Below are positions 13,801 through 24,094 of a stretch of DNA of 64,000 nucleotides, one piece after another. The notes beneath the pieces are model-generated. The model ran no database searches. It saw nothing but the letters and a program-made list of their open reading frames with translations, and was not told where the DNA came from. The first letter of the stretch is position 1. Every line of letters begins with the position of its first letter. A program made the translations under genes and the position numbers. This DNA comes from Jackrogersella multiformis (Eukaryota; Ascomycota; Sordariomycetes; Xylariales; Hypoxylaceae): the NCBI GenBank assembly GCA_902806575.1, contig CADCXD010000018.1, positions 2,046,001 to 2,110,000 on the forward strand, in the 5' to 3' direction.

Positions 13801-14599
13801 GTAGGCATGAAGTACGCAGATAGACCGGTAAAGTACATAATAAGGTAGGAGGTACTCACTTGGAGGTACCTGATTAAGTGTACACCTAGTACAGGTATCT
13901 AGGTATACAGGTATCCATGATGTATGCACGTACTATGTAGGTACTTCGGTACATGGATGTGTCTAGGCTAGGAATGTATAGGCTAGGATATGTAGGCTAG
14001 TACCTCAAATATATGTAGGTACTACCCAGGAAGTAATGAATGTATGCCAGGTGTTAAGCTAAGTAGGTAGGTATGGTATTAAGGTTAATTACCTACCTAC
14101 CTAACCTTACGAAGTGACAATAGTTGAAAGTCTAAACCCCATTTCAAAGTCTATCTCATCCATGTCGCATTGTTCTTCCTTATAAATAAAAAAAACCAAA
14201 CCTAAAATAAAATAAAACATCCACTTGCCCTGGTCATCGAAAATTCTCAGACGACAATGCAAGTAGTTCTTCCCAGCAGCAGTTCCACCCCAACTCCTGT
14301 CCTGTTAATCACCTCACCCAAGATCCAACCTTGGTGATTCAAGTTTCCCAAATCTCCTTTCTATCCCTCCCTACCTAGGCTACCTAGGTAACTAACCTAT
14401 GCTGGGGCTCGCTTTGGTAATTTTTGGTAATTTTCTTTATGCCGAGTTACCTACCTGGGTAGTATGGACCGGATGGATCCAACGGGATGAGTGCCGTCAT
14501 AGGCCCGGGATTTGCTGTGTCGATGGGATGTCAACCGTACCTACATAGCTAGGTATTTGAGCCTCTCCCTGATGGTGACTGAGGCCTGCAACGACGTCT

Positions 14600-15360
14600 C
14601 TTCGAATGAATAGTTACACATCACTTTTTTTTTTCTTTTCTTGTTTTCCTTCGACTTCCACCGCCCATTGTCCGTTTACACTGTTCTCACCTTTTGCTAC
14701 AAAAACAAAAAAAAACTTCTTCCTTCTCGCCTAATCTGCCAGAATCTCGCCAACCCAACAACAACTTACAAACAGATATTCCTTACTCCTTACTCTCATT
14801 CTGCCTCCCGTCCCCAAGCCCACATTTGGCAAACAAAATCGAAGACAACCCAATATTTGTTTGGACCTCAAGGTCACCCATTGACTTGTAACCTGTAGAC
14901 TATTTAAAATCAGTCTCCCCGTTACATCTTCGACCTCCTTCCCTCCCTCTCTCCCTCCCTACCTACCTACCTAAACTGCCTACTTCACTCTACTGTTTAT
15001 CTTTCTCTCTTTCTCTCTTTCCCTGCAGAGAACATCAACACTACCACCATCACCATCACCACCACCAACGACGACGACAACATACAATCTTCAACGTCTT
15101 CACCATTATTCGCCATCACACTAGTCCATCTATTAGTCGACTACTTCCTCAGTCTTCTCACGGTGAGTGTTCTACAACCTGATCACGTAGTCGTTGATCA
15201 TATGAAAACTGAACCATATGGCTGACTCGTCGACTAGGGAGACTAAGCAAAACCGCCACCGCTTCCAGCCGTCTGGCACTCACTCTCTGTCACCCCGGCA
15301 TCCGGAAATTCATCTAAAGGCACACACACTCTAGATCACACTAGATCACACTTCGCAAAC
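14600..15360 (+). promoter_or_regulatory. Long pyrimidine-rich promoter/leader of the microprotein gene
   Basis: From about 14600 the plus strand becomes strongly CT-rich (14625-14660, 14930-15030) and then ACC/ACG-rich (15030-15085). This is typical of transcription-start regions and leaders of well-expressed filamentous-fungal genes. A credible leader intron lies at 15163-15237: GTGAGT donor, GGCTGACT branch region and GACTAG acceptor. A further acceptor-like CTCTTTCCCTGCAG ends at about 15028, so a second leader intron is possible. The direct repeat CTAGATCACA occurs twice at about 15331-15350, just before the start codon. The extent of the transcript is inferred from composition only. Confidence 0.5.
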
Positions 15361-15525
15361 ATGGCCGTGGGAAACAACTGCGCACACTCTTTCAAGATGC
15401 TGAAGTCAGACAGCACGCTCATCCAATGGACCTGTAATATGTGTCACTCGGGTCCGCACTGGTGGATTTTCGAGTGTAGATACTGCAAGCTCCACACATG
15501 TCGAGCATGCGTCCATAACGTCTAG
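15361..15525 (+). CDS. 54-residue Cys/His-rich microprotein, probable zinc-binding, function unknown
   Basis: A complete short frame runs from ATG (15361) to TAG (15525). Of 54 residues, seven are Cys (7, 25, 28, 39, 42, 47, 50) and five are His (9, 29, 33, 45, 52). They are arranged as WTCNMCHSGPHWW followed by CRYCKLHTCRAC, that is CxxC-H-x3-H and CxxCxxHxCxxC, which fits one or two zinc knuckles. There is no signal peptide or membrane segment. The cysteine spacing, tryptophans and clean start/stop argue for a real gene despite its size, and the preceding DNA looks like a spliced, CT-rich fungal leader. It lies between a nearly 10-kb desert and the MOSC gene. I do not recognise a named family and assign no function; a nucleic-acid- or protein-binding adaptor is possible. 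The TAG is followed by GTACGG, so a splice extending the protein cannot be fully excluded. Confidence 0.7.
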   Translation: MAVGNNCAHSFKMLKSDSTLIQWTCNMCHSGPHWWIFECRYCKLHTCRACVHNV

Positions 15526-17106
15526 GTACGGGGGACCCGGACCGGGCTGCGCTGTTGTCACTGTCTTTTCCATTGAGGTAAGCTCGATAAAACTTATCTA
15601 TCATGTCTCATATGTCATCATCTATTCTTCAAACATGATAAACGAGATGAGTAAAGTGTTAACGAGGTGTCCAATTTAGTACCAAATTTCACGGTCTCGG
15701 CTTTATCGAGGCCGAGGTTCATCAGTTTTTTTTTTCAATTGGAGGGAACCTCTTCAACCGGCGTCGCAGGTCAGGATTCAAATACGGGAAAATATGATAC
15801 TTTTTCGACACCCCGAAAAAAAAGTTTCTCGAAACACGCAATGCCCATCGATATCCGGAAGTTAGCGCGGGGGCCCCCTTGTTGAGTACGCTAAGATCCT
15901 GCAGCTTGTGGCCACGACAGGCAGAATATGGTCCTATTGGCCTAGGCCGTTGTCTTCTAAGTGACATTTGGCAAACCCCTGCCCTGCTTCTTCAGCCACT
16001 CATGAGCCACAGCGCATCCCGGTCCAATCTGTCGAGATCCCGATGAGATAGATCACTTTCCGACCAAGTGTTACACCGCTGTCACAGGCTGTACGCGGTA
16101 CACATTAGCCCTGTTTGACGGCATTAATGGTTACGATTTTCCTTTATGTACCCCCCATAGACAGTGTATTTGTGCAGGAGCTTCAGGTGTCCTGCCACTG
16201 GATCATCGAGTCGCCTAAATTTCCCCGTTTCTTGGTATGGTCGTTTTCGGAGTTCTAGAGCGTGCAGGAATCGCACAGCCGGCGTTTTCACGTCATAGAT
16301 CTGTTTTCTTTCCTCGCGTGTGTACAATGGAACAGGCTGAATGACAAACGAAAATTTACAGACGATTGCAGGATAGGATTTGGGATTAGCAACGGTTGTA
16401 TTGTGTATTTACGATGGATCTGGTCTCACTATCCTTTTTATCTCGTACAAAACGGGGGCACCACAGAAGCGAGGAAGTCTCTCCTCACCCCTAACGGCGA
16501 TACAGTACACGGGCAGGTTCATGCTACTTCGGTTCATCTTCATCTCCCTTGTTACGCGATGCTTTTTTGTCCGGCGCGAAGGGGAATTAAAAAAAAAAAG
16601 GAAATTACGGTAAAGAAAACCAGTACGCAAGTACAACCGATACCTCAATCATATATTCATTAGGTAGTCTCAGATATAATAAAAGATTTCGTTGGTTTTG
16701 GATATATAGGCCCAAGATGTCGGGCCTTGACGCCACGTTTCAACTGTTACTAGGTATTCGTCTAGTTGCGTTTTGGTTTTTTGGGGAGTTTTCTTTTTTT
16801 TCCACACCGGTTGCCCAGGTCAGGTGAAAACGATGACAGGTGAGGATGAAGTCAAAGTTGAGGCTGCTGCGTGCGGCCCAACGATGAAGCTGAGGTTAGG
16901 CAGGGCTACCTCCTACAAACGCTGTGCAACGTGGAAACACGCGTTTTCGCACACGCGGCAGCCCTGCAAGGTCCCGCCGGCTTCTGGAACGTTTTGGAAC
17001 ATCCATTGGGCTGTTCGTTGGTAGGGCCGCGCTCATATGTCGTTTGTACACGGCAGACGACGTTGGGGGAGCACAGCGCTGCCCAGCTTTTGGACGGGAT
17101 TTTAGA

Positions 17107-17151
17107 CGGGGGGGCGTGGGCGTGGGCGTGGGCGTGGGCGTGGGTGGGTGG
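17107..17151 (+). repeat. G-rich GGGCGT minisatellite
   Basis: About five tandem GGGCGT units lie between a poly-G run and GGGTGGGTGG. The closely spaced G-triplets give the plus strand clear G-quadruplex potential. The array is intergenic, about 0.7 kb beyond the MOSC stop codon. Confidence 0.85.
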
Positions 17152-17596
17152 AAACCTATCGTCTCTCCATACCTACCTACCCTACCCTACCTAGGTACAT
17201 ATATCATATCTGCATCAGCCTGCATGCATGCATGAATGACATACATCTATCTGGCTTTCTTCATTGAATCCGGTCGCCTCGTTCCCTTCTCTCTCCATCT
17301 CAGCTTCCCACGTACGACCAAACTTCACTCGCCTCGCCTTCATCTCGCTTGATACCCGGTTACCCTCCATTCATGCCCAGGTACCAACGGGCTGGGCTGC
17401 CTCTTGCTCCCCGAGATTTGCACGGATAGATGGATGGAGATTGGAAGTTTGGCCCGGCCGGGTGTAACTCGATCGCGATCCGGGTGCGAGGTCAAATCTC
17501 CCTCGCTCACAAACCCCTACCCCCACCCACCCCCCTTCCTTCGTACGTAAGCCAGTTATCTGGGTGACAGCTGGCCTTCTCGTGTCGGTGGCTGGC

Positions 17597-17632
17597 TGTA
17601 TGTATGTATGTATGTGTGTGTGTGTGCGTATG
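17597..17632 (+). repeat. Compound microsatellite (GTAT)n(GT)n
   Basis: Tandem GTAT units pass into GT units. A TACC/TATC run and a CCTAGG-type palindrome with repeated TAGG follow to about 17664. This simple-sequence DNA is likely to be length-variable. Confidence 0.85.
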
Positions 17633-17872
17633 TACCTATCTATCTACCTAGGTAGGTAGGTAGGCAGTCAGGTGTAGCAGGTATGTAGGTAAGAGGCGTG
17701 CTAGCTCAGCTCTGACGCAACAGAGGCAGGTTGCTGGCTCCATCCAGCGCGCTTCTAGCATTCTTTCTTCGACGAGACGAGGCGAACCATCTCGCCTTCG
17801 CGACTGAGGTGTCGAGCGTTGAGCGTAGCTCGCCACTCGGGCCGCGGCCGTATGGCGGGACGACCGGCGGTT

Positions 17873-19271
17873 TCACTTCGGCCAGGCCCACACGTCTCGC
17901 GAGCTGATACGCCTCGTCACCTGGACCTCGTCACCCACGGCGACATCAGCCACTAGGTCGCTTAACGCTGCTGGTTTCTCGCTACCTGTGCCGTTCGTGC
18001 GATTCGCTGCTGCTGTTCTTGGAAGAGTGGAAGTGGGCGTGGGAGTAGGAGCAGGGGGGAGCAGGAATCCGTACCGCCCGAATATGGGCGACCACTTGAC
18101 TCCGGCGTCCACGCGGCGGTCCTTCATAAGCTTCTTGAGGACGGAGCCCGCCTCGCCCGTACCCGGACGCCCCGTGCTGTAGTCGATGTTGATCGAGATG
18201 CAGCGCGCGCAGTTGGCCGTCAGCGCCAGGCGGTACGTGCCCTGGATCACGAGCTCGGCCCAGAAGTCTTCGTCCCATGCGGCCAGGGCCGTTGGCCCGT
18301 CATCGTCATCGTCATCGTCAGCGAGAGTAGCTGAGTCGTCATCGGATACTAGGTCAACCACGATGTTGGGCCGGAATTTAATCATGTCCATGTCCTCGCC
18401 CTCGGGCAGGCGCGCGCTGACTTCGCGCAGCGACGCCTTGGACGTGACGAGGAACGGCGCCGCCTCGCTGAACGTCAGCCCCGCGTCGCCCCTCCTGCCC
18501 CCCTCCGCCACAACCCCCGCCACAACCCCCGCCTTCTCGTCTTCGCCTCCCGCGGGCGACCACTGGTACGGCAGCAGGTACGAAGTCGGGACGAGCGACG
18601 CGATACTCGAGAACCAGGACTTGCCGCCGCGCTGCTCCTGCTCCGGCAGCGGGGGCGAGTGCGCCAGCACCGGACGCCGGTTCTCGCCGATGTAGACGAG
18701 CACGGCGCGGTACCCCAGGCACGACGAGAACCAGGCGTCGTACGGCTCGCCCATGCGGTACGCGACGGCGTCGCTGCCGAACAGCCTCACCGGCACGGGC
18801 GCCAGGCCGGCCGTCGGCGGGTCGAGGGGCACGCGCAGCGCGCCGCGCTGCTCCGGGGGCGGCGGCTCGATCAGCGGCTGGGCCGGGATGGTGTACGTGA
18901 CGACTACGTGGCCGCCAGCGCCAGAGGAGTCAGAGCCGAGGCGCAGGGCCTGCGAGAACAGCGCGCACTCTGGGAAGTACGCCGTCTGGATGTTCTTGAG
19001 GGCGGCCCCCTCGTCCTTCAGCAGCATGAAGCGCCGGTCGTAGCGCAGGCCCTCGCGCCGCAGCTGCGCCGCGCACACGGACACCGGGCGCAGCGACTTG
19101 ATGGGGTAGATGTAGAGCTTGGGGGGTGCGAGGGATGTAAGCCGGCGAGTTGGGAGGGAGGGGTTAGGGGTTAGGTGGGTAGGGGCTACGTAGGGGCGAG
19201 GAAACGATAAGCTCGTCTCCGGTCGAGACACGCGGACGTACCTCTGTGATCCTGATCTTTTGGCGGCCCAT
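17873..19271 (-). CDS. MOSC domain-containing protein (mARC-like molybdenum-cofactor sulfurase C-terminal family)
   Basis: Two exons are inferred: 19271-19242 (start, ten codons, MGRQKIRITE) and 19117-17873, joined over a 124-nt intron with GTACGT donor and CCAAG acceptor. This start makes the junction read ITELYIYPIKSLRPVS, the family's usual N-terminal beta-barrel opening. The in-frame ATG at 19231 would instead add 38 low-complexity residues that are better explained as intron. The product is 424 residues. The barrel contains LRYDRRFMLLKDEG. The C-terminal MOSC half contains NCARCISINIDYSTGR, where the second Cys corresponds to the cofactor-binding Cys of mARC proteins, followed by GVKWSPIFGRYG. 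An Asp-rich linker (about 18298-18320) encodes seven consecutive Asp. Members act in Mo-dependent N-reduction or sulfur transfer; the substrate here is unknown. The gene is much richer in GC than its surroundings. Confidence 0.85.
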
Positions 19272-21457
19272 CTTTGCGGCTGAGATAGATGGGTATCTGG
19301 TGCTTTTCTCGCTCGTGGGTAAAATGGGTGGGATCCTGCGACGTGAATCCTCGCTTCGCTTTCAGGCTAGCTGCGTTTTCCTAAGCCGGGATGTATAGCT
19401 ACGTATTTACTTAGGTCGGTATATATGTATGTATATATGTATGTAAGTAGGTAGGTAGCCGTCGTACTTAGGTATTCAAGAAGTATGGATGTATGATTTC
19501 CACATGCCCAGGTTGGTTAATGAGAAATATGTAGGTGAGACGACTGAGAATGGGAGGAGGTTGTCATCATTGTTGTCTTTTTAGCTTGTAGGCGGGGTTT
19601 CGTACTAGCGATTTATTTATACCTATGTACAGACTAGACCGGGACTGGATGCAAAAAAACGCCACGTCCGCGCAGCGCAGCCTATCCGGACTACCGTACG
19701 AAGCCATGCGGGGGAAGATAAGAAAAGAAGCAGAGCCTCATTCACCCCTAGGCTTCGTCCTGGGCGGCCCGATCGGAGCACAGCTGCATGCGTAGGATGC
19801 GGGGCTTCGAGACGGTCGATAGGTGAGAAAAAGGAAGGGAAAAAAAAAAGAAAAAAAAAAAAGGTATATAAAAGGAGGTAGGTGGTTTTTTTTCTCTTTC
19901 GGGCTCGCTAAAAAGAACGCCGAGACCGTCGGGACCCGCGATAGGACCAATGCGAATCAGCAAGTCCGAAACGGAGGCTGCGTCCCTCTCGATGTAACAT
20001 AATACGTGGGCGAAGAATGGTCATTAGGTCGTCTGTTATACATACCTAGTACGGCGTCGATATATCTACGCCCTCCGATAAGAAGCTTGTTTGTACGTTG
20101 CTTCATGGGCTAGGCTGGCTGTCTTATATGAGCTGACCTATAGCAGCAGCGGTAGTGGTATGTGAACGATGTATGTATGTATGTGTATAAATATAAACTG
20201 CGATGAGTTAGGTAGTTTAGCTTGTAATTATTTCCCCTTTTTTTATTTGATCATCTTGTACATATCTAGTACCTTAGGTAGCTTCGGCACCTCGCAATGT
20301 AGAGTATTACGGGAGCATCGCTGTGGAAATACGCAACAACTCTAGTATGTGTTCTTAAGCTAGCGACTTGGTCTCCCTATTACAGATTATTCTTTGTCTT
20401 TCGTCCTATCGGAGTGTTGCCGAGCCGTCTCCTCTTTAGCTTCCCTATAGACCTCCGGTCATTGGCGGGGGTCGTATACGAACGCGTCTCAGCTGACGGA
20501 GTATGTAAGGGATGGCAGATTGTATGTGGAACTGCTGAAGATAACGAATAAGACCGTGTATTTTGCGGGCTAGCTTCGAACGGTTCCGGGTTAGTAGTTT
20601 CGACTTCATGCACACTTGCATTGTAAATATGATGTTCACTGGCCATATGGTATGCAGCCGTCCTTGTGAACCCGGGGCGTGACGATCTCTGGCTCATTCC
20701 TCGCCTGCCGATGGGGTCGGCAGAACCATACATGATCCAGTAGAGCTTGTGCGTAAGCGTCTAATGTGATGCAAGACCTCAGATGAGGCTCGTTGGATGA
20801 TTATACATGAGGGTGGGGTGGGCTGGCAGTCCGGTCCTGCAGCGCAGCGGCGCGGATTTCCCTGGCCATGGTAAGTAGTCCGATCAAAGGGGTTAAGTGG
20901 TTCTCGATATTTCTTTGCGCTAGCCCGAGTCCTGCGTATCTGATACTTGCTGCAGAATCTAAAACCCATATTGAATGGGCTGAGTAAGTGGATTTGTGAT
21001 GAAGTCTACATGTTCAACATGCCCACTCCTGGTATAGTCTAATTACAGATGCGTGATAGCTTCATGGCCTTAAATATACAATAGGATAGTTCAGGCTACA
21101 TGTTCGGCCACGAAAGCTTCAGCCTTAGTTTAATTTCTGCACATAGCAATAGTTGGGTTTATATTGCTTTAGGGCTTACACACATCAAAAATACGTAGCT
21201 AGGAATTACACTTCAATTAGGTATGGATTGAGGTTTGGCTTACATCATCGTACTTACATATTTTCTAAAAACACGAGTCCAGGTAGCTTCCAAGGTTCTT
21301 ACTCTATTGCTTGAGCTGCAGCATTGACAAATACGAATGTCCTTTTAACGTGTAAAGCGGTGGATAGTAAGATGGGAAGGTATGTACATCTATTAAATAC
21401 TAATGAAGTGTCCGGCTATTTTTAGTCACAGATCCCGAGATCTTTAATTAAAATAGT
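19272..21457. other. Intergenic region, no gene recognised
   Basis: This region lies between the 5' end of the MOSC gene and the 3' end of the lyase gene. It has TATG/TATA simple repeats (about 19414-19460 and 20168-20186) and poly-A/poly-G tracts near 19835-19865. A minus-strand frame of 117 codons (20733-20380) has no recognisable domain and overlaps competing frames; it is not called. Confidence 0.5.
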
Positions 21458-24094
21458 TTACGTGGCTCTCTTCCAGCCATGCTTGGTTCCTGAGCTAACC
21501 TCTAGTCTCAATGCATCGTACTGTACGTAGACCGAAGGAGGCAGCACCGCACTTTCGTAGTCGGTGGCATTGAACGGTAAGCTCAAGACGATTTTATTCT
21601 CGCCCTCTTTGAGTAAGGCTGTGTCAAAGGTAAACTTGTTCGCGACGTTGTAGCAGATTACTGCGGATCGTACAGCGCAAGAGCTGCTATGGTAATAGCT
21701 ACATAACTGTTAGTCACCCCCGAGGCAGAAACTGGACAGCTAAGCAGATACTTACGGGATGACCCAAGGTGCAAGGTCCTTCCCGTTGACATTCACCGTA
21801 TACGCTAAATTAGCATGAGGTTCGGAAGCATTGAATACATCCGTGTTTCCTGCAGCAGTTTTGGCTCCAGCTAGCTGGACGGTGAAGGTTGCCTGCTGCT
21901 TCCGGTAAAATTGTGACTTTTTTAAGTCGAAGATGATGGTCCAGTTGTTGACATTGCCGTTGCCATAGTACGGTTCGGGGCGGAGGGAGTTGGCATAGCC
22001 TCCGAACACGCTCCAGTGAACGTAGTTCAAATCTTTGGCCACATCACTCTTGCCAACCTTGAAGGTAACGCCATCCGGGAATTCGTCGACAAAGTCGTGT
22101 ACAGCCCAGTAAATTCTGTACTGCTCGGGATGAAGTGGGCGGGTCAGGTCGGGCTCGTAACCGTGCCGGTACTCGCCGCTGCTCTTGTCAGGAGTGCCGA
22201 TACGGAAGATCTCCTCCCCTCGGCTTTCCTCTACCCATTTCGCTCGGGTTATCTCTACTTTTCCTGTGCTCACTTTTACATCATCCTGGACGTACTGCCC
22301 AAATATTCCGTCCGCATAGATTGTCAGTCTATACGTGCCTACCTTTACTCGTGGGATGCTCGCGTGACCGCTCCCGTCAATCTCAGCCCAGTATTGGTAA
22401 GCTTTAGGGTCGAAGACGTTATCTTGGAAGTCTACCCTATTCTGTGCCAGTACGGCTATGGGGTTCTTGGCATTTTTAGGTAGGTCTACCTGTAGTTTCC
22501 AAGTAGTACGCTGTTTGTTAGTAACGTAGTTGGGCACGTATTTTGCAATAGAGTCGTAGAACTGAACATTCCATTCCGGATTCGCGAGCTTCACGGCATC
22601 CTCCCGGAGAACCTGAAGGTCGGTTCCGGCAGGAAAGTGATTGAAATAAAAGAATTGCTGATTCAGTTAGTATAGTTTTCGAGTTGTAGGTGCAATGTAC
22701 TTTTAACTCACTGGACCAAATGTACGGTCAAATCCATTCGTGATGTTTGGCTTTCAAAGTGTCAGCGGGTTTGCATATTTGAGTGGTAAACACCGACTTA
22801 CCGTTTGATCTCCATGGTGGTTCGAGACTGGATTCAAAGTTAGTCGCATACCTAAGTTATGCCCCGAGCCACTTCAGTCACTAACCCATATAATCATAAA
22901 CAATTCCATCGACAACCAAATCGGAGTGCAGGGGACCCCCAAAATAAGTTTCCTTCGTATTCATAACCATCCACTAGAAAATACATGTTAGAATCCGTGT
23001 GTAAGGGCATGATGTAGAGAGTATCTCGGTTAAGTCGTGAGACCTATATGCTACACCCACGACTGGTAAAGTATTAAGGAACAAATAGACATACAGCTCC
23101 AAAGGTCGAATTATCCGCGATTTGGGACCCATCAGCGTACCTAGAAAGTCATTTAGTCTAGCACTACCCTAGTAAGCAGGAAATCGACCTACATCCCGTG
23201 AGCGTCATGGTTTCTCCAAGTATCCTGGAATGTATACTTGGTGAAGTAGTCGGCCTCCTGTTGAACGTAAGGATCATCGGGTGTATTTCCTAAGTACCAA
23301 GTAGCATCTACAACTCTCGTGGTTAGTATTTCTCAAGTATAGGAACATCACGTATAAAGAAGACCGGGCTACAGTGTCTCGGGCCTCCCGAAACATATAT
23401 CTCCCCGAGCCCGCGGCTGAAGGACTTGTTCAACGTGGGCTCCAATAGTTACTTACCTTGTACAACAACTTGGTTTTTCTTAGCTGTCGTGCCAGGCAGC
23501 GGCGCATATTGGACCCCGTTAGTTGCGAGGTGAGTCCATATACCCGAATTCGGTCGGAACAAAGTTCGGAATTCTTGAAGGTTGCGCAGAAATGGTGTCG
23601 TCTCGTTGTAATACGCGATACGTGAGAACACATGCAAGCCGGTCTCTCCATCTCGCAGGAACCAGTACTGTTCCAGAATTTGGCCGGTAGGCTTGTAAGT
23701 GTCCGACATCTTGATGCCGGCGTAGCTAGTGCCCGTGGAGTCTGTTCCGGCATACAGCTCATACGTCGGCTGCGATGAGCCGGGTGTCCAAAAGCCACTC
23801 GGGGTGCTTGATTGCGATTTAGCACGTTACGTTACTTCGCGTGTTTCATATCGTTACTTACCAATAGCAATCTAAATTGAATATGCCGGTAGATCCTGAT
23901 CGTGTGCCTAGGAGATTTTGACCATCCAAGAATATAGCGTCCATGGCGCCAGAAGCCTTGTCGACACGTGTGAATAACCGGTCATTCTGGATGACGAGCG
24001 CGGTTCCATTCTCGGTTGCAACCACTTTCGCGTAAGTATAACTAGAGACAGACAAGAGAATGAGGCACGAGCGAGAGAGAATCCCTCGCAGCAT
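21458..24094 (-). CDS. rglB: Secreted rhamnogalacturonate lyase, polysaccharide lyase family 4 (RglB-like)
   Basis: The enzyme cleaves the rhamnose-galacturonate backbone of pectin RG-I by beta-elimination, outside the cell. Nine exons were joined by splice signals with continuous frame: 24094-23862, 23806-23457, 23307-23193, 23140-23095, 22973-22886, 22827-22802, 22750-22712, 22657-21756, 21698-21458. The product is 679 residues, close to the length I recall for fungal RglB. A signal peptide covers about residues 1-22 (hydrophobic core, cleavage near YTYA-KVV). The catalytic PL4 domain contains QYWFLRDGETGLHVFSR, TKYTFQDTW and YDYMVSNHHGDQTPN. By analogy with the Lys/His pair known in Aspergillus RGL4, Lys218 and His280 or His281 are the candidate catalytic residues. 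A fibronectin-III-like part (KVGTYRLTIYADGIFG) and a C-terminal carbohydrate-binding-like domain ending VYVQYDALRLEV follow. Several N-glycosylation sequons are present. Exon 6 is only 26 nt. The nearest upstream gene is the divergent GH76. Confidence 0.93.

Larger units (their letters stand above)
4786..14590. other. Long gene-poor intergenic region
   Basis: Nearly 10 kb between VIP1 and the leader of the microprotein gene. I found no open frame here with a recognisable domain, and no run of short exons joined by plausible splice sites. It holds homopolymer and CT/GA-rich tracts (about 5640-5700, 6110-6150, 6650-6690, poly-G at 13734-13744), alternating purine-pyrimidine stretches (about 5365-5430), and many copies of the palindromic word CCTAGG in contexts such as TACCTAGGTA (about 9090, 9340, 10410, 10761, 10863, 11460, 14375). 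A second recurrent word, TAGTGTAG, is concentrated between about 5290 and 10400. A stretch this long beside a single tiny gene could be regulatory, but that is inference. Confidence 0.6.
15526..17872. other. Intergenic region, no gene recognised
   Basis: This stretch presumably holds the 3' end of the microprotein transcript and the terminator side of the MOSC gene. Open frames up to about 130 codons (for example 16262-16663 +) have no recognisable motif and mutually overlapping rivals, so I do not call them. It holds two simple-sequence arrays (17107-17151 and 17597-17632) and a CCTAGG-type repeat near 17645. Confidence 0.5.

Noticed and set aside
16262..16663. 133-codon plus-strand frame
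   Set aside because: It has no recognisable motif, overlaps frames on both strands and ends in low-complexity sequence.
18186..19174. Plus-strand frames of 169 and 171 codons antisense to the MOSC gene
   Set aside because: They arise from high GC and are repetitive Arg/Ala/Ser-rich, while the minus strand carries the MOSC motifs.
19150..19185. TTAGGGG-like repeats suggesting an interstitial telomere tract
   Set aside because: Only two units are present, inside the MOSC intron close to its pyrimidine-rich acceptor side; chance is sufficient.
19117..19231. ATG at 19231 as the start of the MOSC protein
   Set aside because: It would add 38 Pro/Thr-rich residues. The upstream ATG at 19271 with a spliced intron restores the family's usual ELYIYPIKS opening.
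20380..20969. Minus-strand frames of 117 and 91 codons that might be exons of one gene
   Set aside because: I could not join them with convincing splice sites, and neither shows a known motif.
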